A DNA stretch of 64,000 bases, taken from positions 1 to 64,000 of the forward strand of contig NZ_JAFDVD010000003.1 of the NCBI RefSeq assembly GCF_016887965.1. Reading direction: 5' to 3'. How positions within the stretch are numbered: position 1 is the first letter of the stretch; each line of letters begins with the position of its first letter. This document shows positions 8,761-16,914 of the stretch, piece by piece. A program made the position numbers and the translations under genes. Source of the DNA: Phycicoccus sonneratiae. GTDB taxonomy: Bacteria > Actinomycetota > Actinomycetes > Actinomycetales > Dermatophilaceae. A model generated the notes under the pieces. The model was not told the origin of the DNA and ran no database searches. It saw only the letters and a program-made list of their open reading frames with translations.

Positions 8761-9657
8761 ATGCACAGGATCATGTTGTTCGGCACGACGACCGTCACCG
8801 TCGACGGTCGCGAGGTCAGCGGACCGGCCCTCGGCGGGGTCAAGCCCCGTCAGGTGCTCGAGCTGCTCGCGCTCGCCGACGGGGCACCGGTCACCAAGGA
8901 CCGCCTCGTCGAGATGGTGTGGGGTGACGGCGCGCCCGCGTCGGCCGTCCCCACGCTGGAGAGCTACGTGTGCGTCGTCCGGCGCGCCATCGGCGGCGTG
9001 GCCGGCGGCCGCGACTCGGTCGTCCTCACGACGTCGGCCGGCTACCGCCTCGACACCACGCGCGTCGTCGTCGACCGCACCGAGTGTCTCCAGCGGCTCG
9101 CCCGGTCGGCCTCCGCCCCGGTGGCCGAGGCCGTGCGGTCGGTGCGGGAGGCCCTCACGACGGCGCAGGCACCGCTCCTCGCGTCCGAGACCCGCGCCGC
9201 GTGGGCGGACCGGGAACGGGACGCGATGAGCGCGCACCTCGCCGAGGCGTGCGCCGACGTCGCCGCCCGCGCGCTCGACGCCCAGGACGTCGACGCCGCC
9301 GTCGAGCTCTCGCGACGGGCGGTCGAGCTCGCCCCGTTCGACGAGCGCGCGGCCACCGTGCGGATCGCGGCCCTCGAGGCTGCGGGCCGCCGGGCGGAGG
9401 CCCTGCGCTGCTACCTCGACCTGCGGCGCCGCCTCGTCGACGAGCTCGGGGTCGAGCCCGGGGCCGAGGCCCGGGCGCGCTACCTCCGCCTGCTCACCGG
9501 GCCCGCGGAGCAGGCGTGGGAGGCGCCGTCGCGCACCGAGCTGGCCGCGCTGCTCGAGCTCCTCCGCGACACGCTGGGCCGGGTCCCGGGCCTGGACACC
9601 GTCCCGGTCGAGCGGGCCCTCGGACGGGTCGCCTCGCATGCCCTGGCCCTCCTGTGA
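8761..9657 (+). CDS. SARP-family (AfsR/DnrI-like) transcriptional regulator with BTAD domain
   Basis: A 298-residue protein: an N-terminal OmpR-like winged helix (about 1-100; GGVKPRQVLELLALADG, TLESYVCVVRRAIG, TTSAGYRLD) followed by a bacterial transcriptional activation domain (about 105-250; SRRAVELAPFDERA, RRRLVDELGVEPG). SARPs bind 11-bp-spaced direct repeats and recruit RNA polymerase, usually for cluster-specific genes. A C-terminal extension of about 45 residues is unassigned. Start ATG 8761 follows GGGGG with seven bases between. CGCAGGGG occurs twice upstream (8723 and 8745), 22 bp apart. It is flanked by the giant protein gene and the two-component genes, so I infer it regulates this block; the direct target is unproven. 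Confidence 0.85.
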   Translation: MHRIMLFGTTTVTVDGREVSGPALGGVKPRQVLELLALADGAPVTKDRLVEMVWGDGAPASAVPTLESYVCVVRRAIGGVAGGRDSVVLTTSAGYRLDTTRVVVDRTECLQRLARSASAPVAEAVRSVREALTTAQAPLLASETRAAWADRERDAMSAHLAEACADVAARALDAQDVDAAVELSRRAVELAPFDERAATVRIAALEAAGRRAEALRCYLDLRRRLVDELGVEPGAEARARYLRLLTGPAEQAWEAPSRTELAALLELLRDTLGRVPGLDTVPVERALGRVASHALALL

Positions 9658-9727
9658 CATCGTCCGTCCGGCCAGCACCGGCCGGAAAACTGCAGACAGC
9701 GCGACGGCCAGCGGTCACACTGTTCGC

Positions 9728-10420
9728 GTGAGCGACAGGGGGCCCACGGACGGGCTGTCGGGGGCGGCCGCCCCGGGGACCCGCCGTGTCCTCGTGGTCG
9801 ACGACCACCGCACGTTCACCGACCTCCTCGGACGCGCGATCGCCGCCGAGGCCGACCTCGAGTGGCTCGGGGCCGCGCACACGGTCGAGGACGCGGTCGC
9901 CCGCACCCGGGCGCTGCGGCCGGACGCGGTCGTCATGGACGTCCAGGTCGGGGACGGCGACGGCCTCGAGGCCACGACCGCGCTGCTGGCCCTCTTCCCG
10001 GACCTGCGGGTCGTCGTGCTCACCGCGTTCGCCACGCAGTCGCTGCTCCAGCGCGCGATGGACGCCGGCGCCAGCGCCCTCCTCCCCAAGGACGGCACCC
10101 TCGAGGACCTGCTCGACGCCCTGCGCGACACCACGGGCGAAGGGTTCCGGGTCCACCCGGCGCTCCTGCGGCGGCTCCTCGAGCTGCAGGGCGGCGCCGC
10201 GCGCCCCGAGGAGACCGTGCGCCTCACGGCCCGCGAGGACGAGGTGCTCCACCTGCTCGCCGAAGGCCTCGACCCCGGCTCGATCGCCCGCCGGCTGGGG
10301 ATCTCGCGGCACACCTCCCGCGGCTACGTCGCAGCGCTCCTGACCAAGCTCGACGCCCACTCCCAGCTCGAGGCCGTGGCCGTCGCCCGGCGGCGGGGGT
10401 TGCTCCGTGAGCGCGGCTGA
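9728..10420 (+). CDS. NarL/FixJ-type response regulator
   Basis: A 230-residue protein with a receiver domain (about 20-135; acidic pair Asp25/Asp26, phosphoacceptor Asp71 in VVMDVQVG, and the conserved Lys in LLPKDG) and a LuxR-type HTH (about 160-225; LTAREDEVLHLLAEG, SIARRLGISRHTSRGYVAALLTKL). It should bind DNA as a dimer after phosphorylation by the kinase encoded next. GTG 9728 is chosen because the receiver needs only a short lead-in; upstream codons in frame add a low-quality extension. The end overlaps the kinase gene by 14 bp, so the two are co-translated. Confidence 0.88.
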   Translation: MSDRGPTDGLSGAAAPGTRRVLVVDDHRTFTDLLGRAIAAEADLEWLGAAHTVEDAVARTRALRPDAVVMDVQVGDGDGLEATTALLALFPDLRVVVLTAFATQSLLQRAMDAGASALLPKDGTLEDLLDALRDTTGEGFRVHPALLRRLLELQGGAARPEETVRLTAREDEVLHLLAEGLDPGSIARRLGISRHTSRGYVAALLTKLDAHSQLEAVAVARRRGLLRERG

Positions 10421-11750
10421 GCCGGGGACCACCGCGTCCCGGTCCAACCGGGTCATCGTCCGCACCGCGGTCCGCCGCTTCGTCGTCCTGAGCGTCGTGA
10501 CGCTCCTCGTCCTCGCCGTCGGGGCCCTGCTCGTCTGCCGACGCATCGCCCAGGACTCCGCCCTCGCGGAGGCGCGCCTGCGCGGCGCCACCCTCGCGGG
10601 GACCGTCGCCGCGCCGCTCGTCGACGAACGGGTCAGGGAGCAGGACCCCGAGGCGATGGCCAGCCTCGGCGCGGTCCTGCTGCGGAGCATGGAGGTCGGG
10701 TCGATCAGCCACGTCAAGCTGTGGACGCCCGAGGGGCGCATCCTGTGGTCCGACGAGACCGAGCTCATCGGCCGCACCTTCGACCTCGAGCCCGTCGTCG
10801 ACGGTCTCGTCGGCAGCACCCGCACCGTCGCCGAGCTCTCCTCGCTCGACAAGGCCGAGAACGCCTCGGAGCGCAGCGAGAAGGAGCTCCTCGAGGTCTA
10901 CGCCGGGGCGCGGGACGCCGACGGCAAGGACCTCGTCTTCGAGGCCTACTACTCCACCGGCGAGATGCGGGCGCGCGAGCACGAGATCCTCACGGCGATC
11001 CTGCCGGTGGCCCTCGGCGGCCTCCTGCTGTTCCAGGTGGCCGTCATGCCGCTCGCGATCTCGCTCGCGCGGCGCGTCGAACGCGGTGAGCTGCAACGCA
11101 TCCGGCTGCTGCGCCAGACGGTCCTCACCACCCACCGCGAGCGCCTCCGCATCGCCCGCGACCTCCACGACGGTGTCGTGCAGGACCTCGCGGGCCTCCG
11201 GTACGCGCTCCCGGTGGTCGCGGCGCACGTGTCCGACGCCCCGGAGGCCGCGCCGGCCCGCGACACCCTCGAGCAGGCCCGCGAGATCCTCGGCCGCGAC
11301 GTCGAGGCGCTGCGCTCGCTGCTCGTCGACATCCATCCTCCGGGGCTGGAGGGCACCGCGTTCCGCGACGCCGTGGAGGACCTCGCCGAACGCACCCGGC
11401 GGGCCGGCCCCGAGGTCTACGTGACGATGCCCGACCGCTCGGCGTGGTCGATCGACGTCGCGCGCGTCTGCTACCGGGTCGTCCAGGAGGCGCTGCGCAA
11501 CGTCGCCACCCACGCCCAGGCCCAGAACGCCTGGGTCGACGTCGCCGGCGTCGAGCGGCAGGTGCGCGTCAGCGTCGCCGACGACGGGCGCGGCATGCCC
11601 CCGGGCGACCCCGACGACGGCCACGTCGGGCTGCGCCTGCTCGCCGACCACCTCGAGGACCTCGGGGGGTCGCTGGAGGTGGCTCGGCGGCCGGGCGGCG
11701 GTACGCTGCTGACCGCCCTCGTCCCCGCCGACCTGCCGGCCGGCACCTGA
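10407..11750 (+). CDS. NarL-family sensor histidine kinase
   Basis: A 447-residue membrane kinase: transmembrane helix about 25-44, an extracytoplasmic sensor of about 150 residues, a second helix about 195-215, then a HisKA_3 dimerisation domain with phosphoacceptor His254 (RIARDLHDGVVQDL) and a HATPase domain with N box (RVVQEALRNVATHA) and G1 box (DDGRGMPPG). The sensor region is unassigned; it includes a Lys/Glu-rich stretch (SSLDKAENASERSEKELLEVY). The DHDGVVQDL type pairs with LuxR-HTH regulators, matching the overlapping upstream gene. It starts GTG 10407 inside the regulator gene. Confidence 0.87.
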   Translation: MSAAEPGTTASRSNRVIVRTAVRRFVVLSVVTLLVLAVGALLVCRRIAQDSALAEARLRGATLAGTVAAPLVDERVREQDPEAMASLGAVLLRSMEVGSISHVKLWTPEGRILWSDETELIGRTFDLEPVVDGLVGSTRTVAELSSLDKAENASERSEKELLEVYAGARDADGKDLVFEAYYSTGEMRAREHEILTAILPVALGGLLLFQVAVMPLAISLARRVERGELQRIRLLRQTVLTTHRERLRIARDLHDGVVQDLAGLRYALPVVAAHVSDAPEAAPARDTLEQAREILGRDVEALRSLLVDIHPPGLEGTAFRDAVEDLAERTRRAGPEVYVTMPDRSAWSIDVARVCYRVVQEALRNVATHAQAQNAWVDVAGVERQVRVSVADDGRGMPPGDPDDGHVGLRLLADHLEDLGGSLEVARRPGGGTLLTALVPADLPAGT

Positions 11751-11751
11751 G

Positions 11752-11769
11752 GCCACAGGGTTTTCCCAA
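11752..11769 (+). promoter_or_regulatory. Second copy of the shared 18-bp motif
   Basis: GCCACAGGGTTTTCCCAA matches 3975-3992 at 16 of 18 positions and lies at nearly the same distance (60 bp) from the start codon of the following gene. It begins two bases after the kinase stop codon, suggesting a separate promoter for the stand-alone receiver gene. Confidence 0.35.
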
Positions 11770-11829
11770 CCGCCGTCCCGCAGGCTCGGCCCCGTCAGAC
11801 CGTCCCCCACCCCTGTCCCGGGAGGACCG

Positions 11830-12201
11830 ATGATCCGGATGCTCCTCGCCGACGACCACGAGGGCATCCGGCTGGGCGTCCGCGCACTCGTCGACGCCGA
11901 GCCGGACCTCGAGCTCGTCGGCATGGCGACGACGGGCGAGGACGCCGTGCAGCTCGCCGGCACCGAGGACCCCGACGTCGTCCTCATCGACCTCTCGATG
12001 CCGGGCCGTGGCGGCCTCTGGGCGCTCGCCGAGATCCGCCGGGCCCGACCGTGGACCCGTCTCGTCGTCCTCACGAGCGACGGCCGGGCCGCCACCCTGC
12101 GCGCCGCCGTCGCCGCCGGCGCCGACCGGTGCGTCCGCAAGGACGAGGAGGTCGAGGAGCTGCTGCTCGCCGTCCGGGGGGCAGCTCCGACCCCAAGGTG
12201 A
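11830..12201 (+). CDS. Stand-alone receiver domain protein (no output domain)
   Basis: A 123-residue protein consisting of one receiver domain: acidic pair Asp8/Asp9 (LLADDHEG), phosphoacceptor Asp54 (VLIDLSMPG), Thr/Ser switch (VVLTSDG) and Lys in RCVRKDEE. The first part is like NarL-type receivers (DDHEGIRLGVRALVD), but the protein ends just after the receiver with no linker or HTH. It could be a phosphate sink for the kinase encoded upstream, a competitor of the DNA-binding regulator, or the remnant of a full regulator. SD GGGAGGA precedes ATG 11830. The gap from the kinase gene is 79 bp and contains the shared motif. Confidence 0.8.
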   Translation: MIRMLLADDHEGIRLGVRALVDAEPDLELVGMATTGEDAVQLAGTEDPDVVLIDLSMPGRGGLWALAEIRRARPWTRLVVLTSDGRAATLRAAVAAGADRCVRKDEEVEELLLAVRGAAPTPR

Positions 12202-12209
12202 CCCCAAGG
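12189..12209 (+). promoter_or_regulatory. 11-bp-phased direct repeat upstream of the multicopper oxidase
   Basis: GACCCCAAGG occurs twice, at 12189-12198 and 12200-12209, exactly 11 bp apart and overlapping the end of the receiver gene. Tandem repeats one helical turn apart are the known architecture of SARP binding sites, and CCCCAAGG also occurs in the motif before the giant gene (3987-3994). A weak -10-like CATCCT follows at 12219-12224. This is a candidate operator, not a proven one. Confidence 0.4.
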
Positions 12210-12279
12210 CCCCTCGGCCATCCTCGACGTGGGGCCGGCCGGCCTCCACCAGGAATCGTGGCAAGGCAGGGGACGATCC

Positions 12280-13986
12280 ATGGGAATCTCTCGTCGTGAT
12301 GCACTGAAGCTCGGCGTCGTGGGCGGGGCGTTCGCCGCCCTCCCGCTCGAACGGACGGCCTTCGCCGGCACCGTCGTCAACCGGATGGCCGCGAGCAAGA
12401 TGGTCAAGCCGTTCACGCTCCCGTTCGTCGTGCCGCCGGTGCTCAGCCCGTCCGGGACGCAGGCGGTCGCGTGCTCGGACGGGCAGATGCGCGAGTACGA
12501 CCGGTACGACGTCAGCCAGACCTTCTCGGTGGCGACGATCATGCCGGGGTACAAGACCCCGTTCTTCGGCTACAACGGCGTCACACCCGGCCCGACGATC
12601 GTCAACCGCCGGGGGCGCCCCGTCGTCGTGCACCAGACCAACCTGCTCCACCGGCCACCGGCGAGCGCCCCGAACGCGGCGGTGCCGTCGAAGTACTCCA
12701 GCGACCCGCTCGACCGCTGGACCTCGACGCACCTCCACGGGTCGGCCTCGCTCCCGCAGTACGACGGCTACGCGTCCGACGTGACGCTGCCGGGTCGGAC
12801 GAAGCGGTACGTCTACCCGAACTGCCAGGAGGCCCGCACGCTCTGGTACCACGACCACGGCGTGCACCACACCTCGCAGAACGCGTACAACGGCCTCGCC
12901 GGGATGTACGTCCTCCACGACGACGTCGAGCTGTCGCTCGGCATCCCGCAGGGGCCCTACGACGTCCCGATGGTCGTCAAGGACGTCATGCTCGACACCA
13001 AGGGCGGGCTGATCTACGAGGACAACAGCGAGTCGGGGGCGTTCGGCGACATCGTCCTCGTCAACGGCGTGCCCTGGCCGGCGATGCCGGTCGAGCCGCG
13101 CAAGTACCGCTTCCGCATCCTCAACGCCTCCGTGTCCCGCTCCTACGAGTGGCAGCTGCACGACGGCAAGAGCGCCGTGCCGATGACGGTCATCGGCACC
13201 GACGCCGGGCTGGTGCCCCAGCCCCAGGTCGTCTCCTCGCTGCGGCACGGCATGGCCGAGCGCTACGAGGTCGTCATCGACTTCGCGCCCTACGCCCAGA
13301 AGCCCGGGAAGGCCGCGGCGAAGCTGACGCTGAAGAACCTCGGCCCGAAGAACAACGTCGCCGAGGCCACGGCGCTCTACGCGATGCAGTTCGTCGTCGG
13401 CCCGGAGTCCTCGGTACAGAGCACCGAGAACAACTCGATCCCCACCCTGTGGAACTCGGCGGTCGCGCCGCAGGAGTGCATGACCTGGACCGAGGCCGGG
13501 CTGCTCGCGCAGGGTGTGACGCAGCGCCGGTTCGCCTTCGTCCGGACCAACGGTCACTGGACGATCAACGGCGAGACGTGGCAGGACGTCGTCGACAGCG
13601 ACTACACGCACTGCATGGCCGAGCCGGACCAGGGTGCGGTCGAGATCTGGGAGCTCGCGAACACCTCCGGCGGGTGGTTCCACCCGGTGCACATCCACCT
13701 CGTCGACTTCCAGGTGCTCTCGCGCAACGGCAAGGCGAGCCTCGTGCGCCCGCACGAGAAGGGCGGCAAGGACGTCGTGTACGTCGGGGAGAACGAGACG
13801 GTGAAGGTGGCCATGCGCTTCTCCGGCCCCTCCGCCGGCGAGGGATGGCAGGTGCCCAAGGGTCGCTACATGATGCACTGCCACAACCTGGTCCACGAGG
13901 ACCACGACATGATGATGCAGTTCAGCGTCGGCGACCCGGACCACGACCCCGAGTGCGACCCGATCACCGGCGACCCGGCGTGGTGA
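12280..13986 (+). CDS. Tat-exported multicopper oxidase (CotA/bilirubin-oxidase-like)
   Basis: A 568-residue protein with a Tat signal (SRRDALKLGVVGGAFAAL near the N-terminus). All four copper motifs are visible: THLHGS (about 149-154), WYHDHGVHH (about 189-197), HPVHIHL (His468, His471, His473) and HCHNLVHEDHDMM, where His533/Cys534/His535 link the trinuclear and type-1 sites, His539 is the second type-1 His and Met544 the likely axial ligand. Such enzymes couple one-electron oxidation of phenols, bilirubin, Mn(II) or Cu(I) to reduction of oxygen to water; the substrate here is not determined. Chosen start ATG 12280 follows GGGGA and begins directly with the twin-arginine region. The stop overlaps the start of the signal peptidase gene by 4 bp. 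Confidence 0.92.
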   Translation: MGISRRDALKLGVVGGAFAALPLERTAFAGTVVNRMAASKMVKPFTLPFVVPPVLSPSGTQAVACSDGQMREYDRYDVSQTFSVATIMPGYKTPFFGYNGVTPGPTIVNRRGRPVVVHQTNLLHRPPASAPNAAVPSKYSSDPLDRWTSTHLHGSASLPQYDGYASDVTLPGRTKRYVYPNCQEARTLWYHDHGVHHTSQNAYNGLAGMYVLHDDVELSLGIPQGPYDVPMVVKDVMLDTKGGLIYEDNSESGAFGDIVLVNGVPWPAMPVEPRKYRFRILNASVSRSYEWQLHDGKSAVPMTVIGTDAGLVPQPQVVSSLRHGMAERYEVVIDFAPYAQKPGKAAAKLTLKNLGPKNNVAEATALYAMQFVVGPESSVQSTENNSIPTLWNSAVAPQECMTWTEAGLLAQGVTQRRFAFVRTNGHWTINGETWQDVVDSDYTHCMAEPDQGAVEIWELANTSGGWFHPVHIHLVDFQVLSRNGKASLVRPHEKGGKDVVYVGENETVKVAMRFSGPSAGEGWQVPKGRYMMHCHNLVHEDHDMMMQFSVGDPDHDPECDPITGDPAW

Positions 13987-14540
13987 CGACGGTGGTCGCC
14001 GCTCCGGCCACCCGGCCCTCGGCGGCCGGCTCGCCGGCCCGGCGCCGGCTGCGTGCCGTCGACCTCGCCCTGGTCGCGCTGCTCGTCATCCTCGCGGGCC
14101 GGCTGGCCCTCGAGCCGGTGCGCGTCCCGACCGCGAGCATGGAGCCGACCCTGCACGCCGGCTCGCACGTCCTCGTCGACCACGTCGGGCCCCTCGTGCG
14201 CGGCTACCACCGCGGCGACGTCGTCCTGCTGGAGGCACCCGACGGCAGCGGCCTGCTCGTCAAGCGGGTCGCCGCGCTCGCCGGCGAGGAGGTCGCGGTG
14301 CTCGACGGTGTCCTCACCGTCGACGGCGTGCCGGTCGACGAGCCGTGGGTGGACCCCGGTGACGTCGACTCGGTCTACGCCGAGCTGGGGCGCGTGCCCT
14401 CCGGCCACGTCGTCGTCCTCGCGGACCACCGACCCGACGCGCGTGACTCGCGCTCCTTCGGACCGGTCGCCGTCGACGCCCTCCACGGGCGCGTCGTCGC
14501 GACCGTGTGGCCGCTCGGTGCCGTCGGGGGCCTCCCGTGA
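13983..14540 (+). CDS. lepB: Signal peptidase I
   Basis: A 185-residue S26 peptidase. One membrane helix (about 26-42) is followed by the catalytic Ser52 in PTASMEPTL and the general-base Lys94 in LLVKRVAAL; box E (LADHRPDARDSRSFGPV) is present with the diagnostic DSRSFG. It cleaves Sec/Tat signal peptides on the outer face of the membrane. It starts at GTG 13983 inside the oxidase stop (GTGA) and its own stop overlaps the copC start, so it is translated with exported copper proteins. I infer a dedicated role for this cassette, though it may serve generally. The symbol follows common use for type I signal peptidase. Confidence 0.9.
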   Translation: MTTVVAAPATRPSAAGSPARRRLRAVDLALVALLVILAGRLALEPVRVPTASMEPTLHAGSHVLVDHVGPLVRGYHRGDVVLLEAPDGSGLLVKRVAALAGEEVAVLDGVLTVDGVPVDEPWVDPGDVDSVYAELGRVPSGHVVVLADHRPDARDSRSFGPVAVDALHGRVVATVWPLGAVGGLP

Positions 14541-15214
14541 GCGCCGCGCACCGGCCGGTGTGGCTGCTGCGCGTCGCGGCCCTCCTCGCGCTGCTCGTCG
14601 CCCTCGGCGGGCTCGCCGCGGCCCCGGCCGACGCCCACACCGGGCTCCTCGGCAGCACACCAGGCGACGGCAGCACGGTCCGCCGGGCTCCCACGTCCCT
14701 CGTCCTCCGGTTCGCCGACCCCGTGGTCCCCGGGACGGCCGTGGGCTCCCTCACCGGCCCCGAGGGCCCCATCCCCCTGCGGGAGCCCACGGTCCGGGGG
14801 GCCACGGTGCGGATGCGTCTCGCCGCTCAGGCCCCCGCCGGTCGCTACACGCTCACCTGGCGGGTGGTCGCCGAGGACGGGCACCCCGTGTCCGGCACGC
14901 TGTCCTTCCGCGTCACGCCCGTCACCGCGCCCGTGAGCTCCGCGAAGCCGTCCGCCGCGTCGCCCTCGCCGTCGCTGTCGCCGACCCACAGCCCCGCGGT
15001 GGCCGTCGGCCCGTCGTCGCCCCCGGGCGAGGACGCCCTGGCGGTCGTCGAGGCCGCGGACGCCTCCCGCAGCGCCGCCGGAGGCTCGGCACCGACGACG
15101 GGAGGGCCGGTGCTCGCGTGGAGCCTCGTCACCGGCCTGCTCCTCCTCGGGGCCGGCGGGCCGGCCGTGCTCGTGCGCCGACGCCGACGGGCCGCACCGG
15201 TGGAGCCGTCGTGA
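14537..15214 (+). CDS. copC: CopC-family copper-binding protein with C-terminal membrane anchor
   Basis: A 225-residue protein. A signal peptide ends at Ala33 (APADA), leaving His34 at the mature N-terminus, as required for the Cu(II) histidine-brace of CopC. A second ligand set is visible in VAEDGHPVSGTLSF (Asp and His). The beta-sandwich covers about 34-130, followed by a Ser/Pro/Ala-rich linker and a membrane helix near 195-215 ending in RRRRR-like basic residues (VRRRRRAAP). CopC delivers copper to CopD, encoded immediately after with a 4-bp overlap. Role: periplasm-equivalent copper handling, probably supply for the multicopper oxidase two genes upstream (inference). Confidence 0.88.
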   Translation: MSAAHRPVWLLRVAALLALLVALGGLAAAPADAHTGLLGSTPGDGSTVRRAPTSLVLRFADPVVPGTAVGSLTGPEGPIPLREPTVRGATVRMRLAAQAPAGRYTLTWRVVAEDGHPVSGTLSFRVTPVTAPVSSAKPSAASPSPSLSPTHSPAVAVGPSSPPGEDALAVVEAADASRSAAGGSAPTTGGPVLAWSLVTGLLLLGAGGPAVLVRRRRRAAPVEPS

Positions 15215-16905
15215 GCGTCCCGGGCCTGCCGCTGTCGACCGTGGCGCCGGGCCGCGTCGTCGTCGCGGCCGCCGCCCTCGGTGCCGCCGTCGCCCTCGTC
15301 GTCCTCACCGTCACGGCGCCGGCGGCCGGTCCGGCGACCGCCCTCCCCGACGCCGGACCCGCCGTGGCCCTCCTCTCGAGCGGAGCGCGGCTCGCGGGAC
15401 GCGTCTGCGCGGTCGTCGCCGTCGGGGGTCTGCTCCTGCCGGCCTGGCTGCTGGGAGAGGTCCGGGCACCGGCCCGGGTGCTCCGCACGGTGCGGGTCGC
15501 GGCGTGGGCGTGGGTGGTCGCCTCGGCGGTCGGGATGGTCGCGACGGCGGCCGAGGCCCTGGCCGTCCCGCTGCCGGGCGCCCTCGCGTCGGCGCGGGTG
15601 TGGGCCTTCGTCCCCACCCTCGAGACCGGCCGGGCGCTCATGGTCACCGCCGTGCTCGCGGCCTTCGTCGGTGGCGGCACCCTCCTCGTCCGCACCTCCG
15701 GCGAGGCCCTCGCCCTGCTCGCCCTCGCCCTGCTCGCGGTGCTGCCCACCTCGTTGACGGGCCACGTCGCGACCTCGGAGCTGCACGTCCCGGTCACCGT
15801 CGGCACGGCGGTCCACGTCGTCGGGGCGCTCCTGTGGGTCGGCGGGCTCGTCGGGCTCGGCCTCCTGGGGCGTGGCCCGTCGCTCGCCGACGCCGTCGGC
15901 CGGTTCTCCGGGCTCGCACTCGTCGCCGTCTCGCTCGTCACGGTGAGCGGGCTGCTCTCGGCGTGGTGGCGGCTCGGCCCGGTCGGTGACGCCTGGCGGA
16001 CCTCCTACGGCGTCCTCGTCCTCACGAAGGTCGCGCTCCTCGCGGTCCTCCTGGCGCTCGGGGCGGCCCACCGGCGATGGAGCCTGCCCGCGCTGCGTCG
16101 CGGCTCGACGCGGGTGTGGTGGCGGCTCGCGGCGGCGGAGACCGCCGTCATGGGCCTCGCGCTCGGGGCGGCCGTGGCCCTCGGCCGGGCGCCGACCCCC
16201 ACCCGTCCCGACGTCGTCGCGCTCCCGCACGGTGGGGTCACCACCGTCGACCGCGCCCTGCCGGAACCGACCGCCTGGCGCCTCGTCGTCGAGCCGCGCG
16301 GGTCGGCGACCGGGGTGGTGGCGGTCGCGCTCCTCGTCCTACTCGTCGGCCTCGCCGCGAGCCGCCCCGGTCTGGCGCCACGCGCCGTGTGGCGGGGGCT
16401 CGCGTACGGTCTCGGTGCCGCGGCCGTCCTCGGCTGGCTCCTCCTCGGCGGTCCGGGCGCCTACGCGAGCGCGCTCCTCGTCGTGCACGGCCTGCGGCTC
16501 GTCGCGGCGGCGCTCCTCGTCCCGCCGCTGCTCGTCCTCGCGGCCCAGCACCTGCTCCCGGCGGTCCCCGTGGACCGCCGGGCGAGCCCGGTCGACGCCG
16601 CCCTCCCGGTCGTCGTGCTCGTCGGGGTCGTGCTCGGCAGCCCGCTGCTCGGGGTGTCGCTCGCGCGCGAGTCGGTCGGCACGGCCCTCGTCGCGGGTGC
16701 GGTGCTCGCCGGCCTCCCGGCGGCGCTCCTGGCGACCCGGACCGACCGGCGCCAGGCCGCGCTGGTGCTCGTCGGGGTGGGGCTGCTCGTCCTGCTCGCC
16801 CTGACGGCCCGACCGGACGCCTTCGCGGCCCAGTGGTTCGCCGACCTCCCCCTCGACTGGGCGGACCCGCTGCGCGGCACCGGGATCGGCGAGCGCGGAG
16901 AGTGA
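15211..16905 (+). CDS. copD: CopD-family copper transport membrane protein
   Basis: A 564-residue polytopic protein with about 12 or more hydrophobic helices. The CopD domain (about 60-310) has the typical ETGRALMVTAVLAAFVGGG, LTGHVATSELHVPVTVGTAVHVVGALLWVGGL and YGVLVLTKVALL segments with conserved His residues. The C-terminal half (about 345-564) is another set of helices with HGLRLVAAALLVPPLLVLAAQHLLP, recalling a diverged CtaG-like (caa3 oxidase assembly) part of CopD-CtaG fusions, but with little motif conservation. It starts at GTG 15211 overlapping the copC stop and is the last gene of the cassette; it converges on the MFS gene 9 bp away. Confidence 0.82.
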   Translation: MSVPGLPLSTVAPGRVVVAAAALGAAVALVVLTVTAPAAGPATALPDAGPAVALLSSGARLAGRVCAVVAVGGLLLPAWLLGEVRAPARVLRTVRVAAWAWVVASAVGMVATAAEALAVPLPGALASARVWAFVPTLETGRALMVTAVLAAFVGGGTLLVRTSGEALALLALALLAVLPTSLTGHVATSELHVPVTVGTAVHVVGALLWVGGLVGLGLLGRGPSLADAVGRFSGLALVAVSLVTVSGLLSAWWRLGPVGDAWRTSYGVLVLTKVALLAVLLALGAAHRRWSLPALRRGSTRVWWRLAAAETAVMGLALGAAVALGRAPTPTRPDVVALPHGGVTTVDRALPEPTAWRLVVEPRGSATGVVAVALLVLLVGLAASRPGLAPRAVWRGLAYGLGAAAVLGWLLLGGPGAYASALLVVHGLRLVAAALLVPPLLVLAAQHLLPAVPVDRRASPVDAALPVVVLVGVVLGSPLLGVSLARESVGTALVAGAVLAGLPAALLATRTDRRQAALVLVGVGLLVLLALTARPDAFAAQWFADLPLDWADPLRGTGIGERGE

Positions 16906-16914
16906 GGCGCCTGC

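Noticed and set aside
3256-9678. Minus-strand open frame of about 2100 codons opposite the giant gene
   Set aside because: It is the shadow of codon bias in the real + strand genes: composition is Arg/Gly/Ala-rich without domains, and it spans several well-supported genes.
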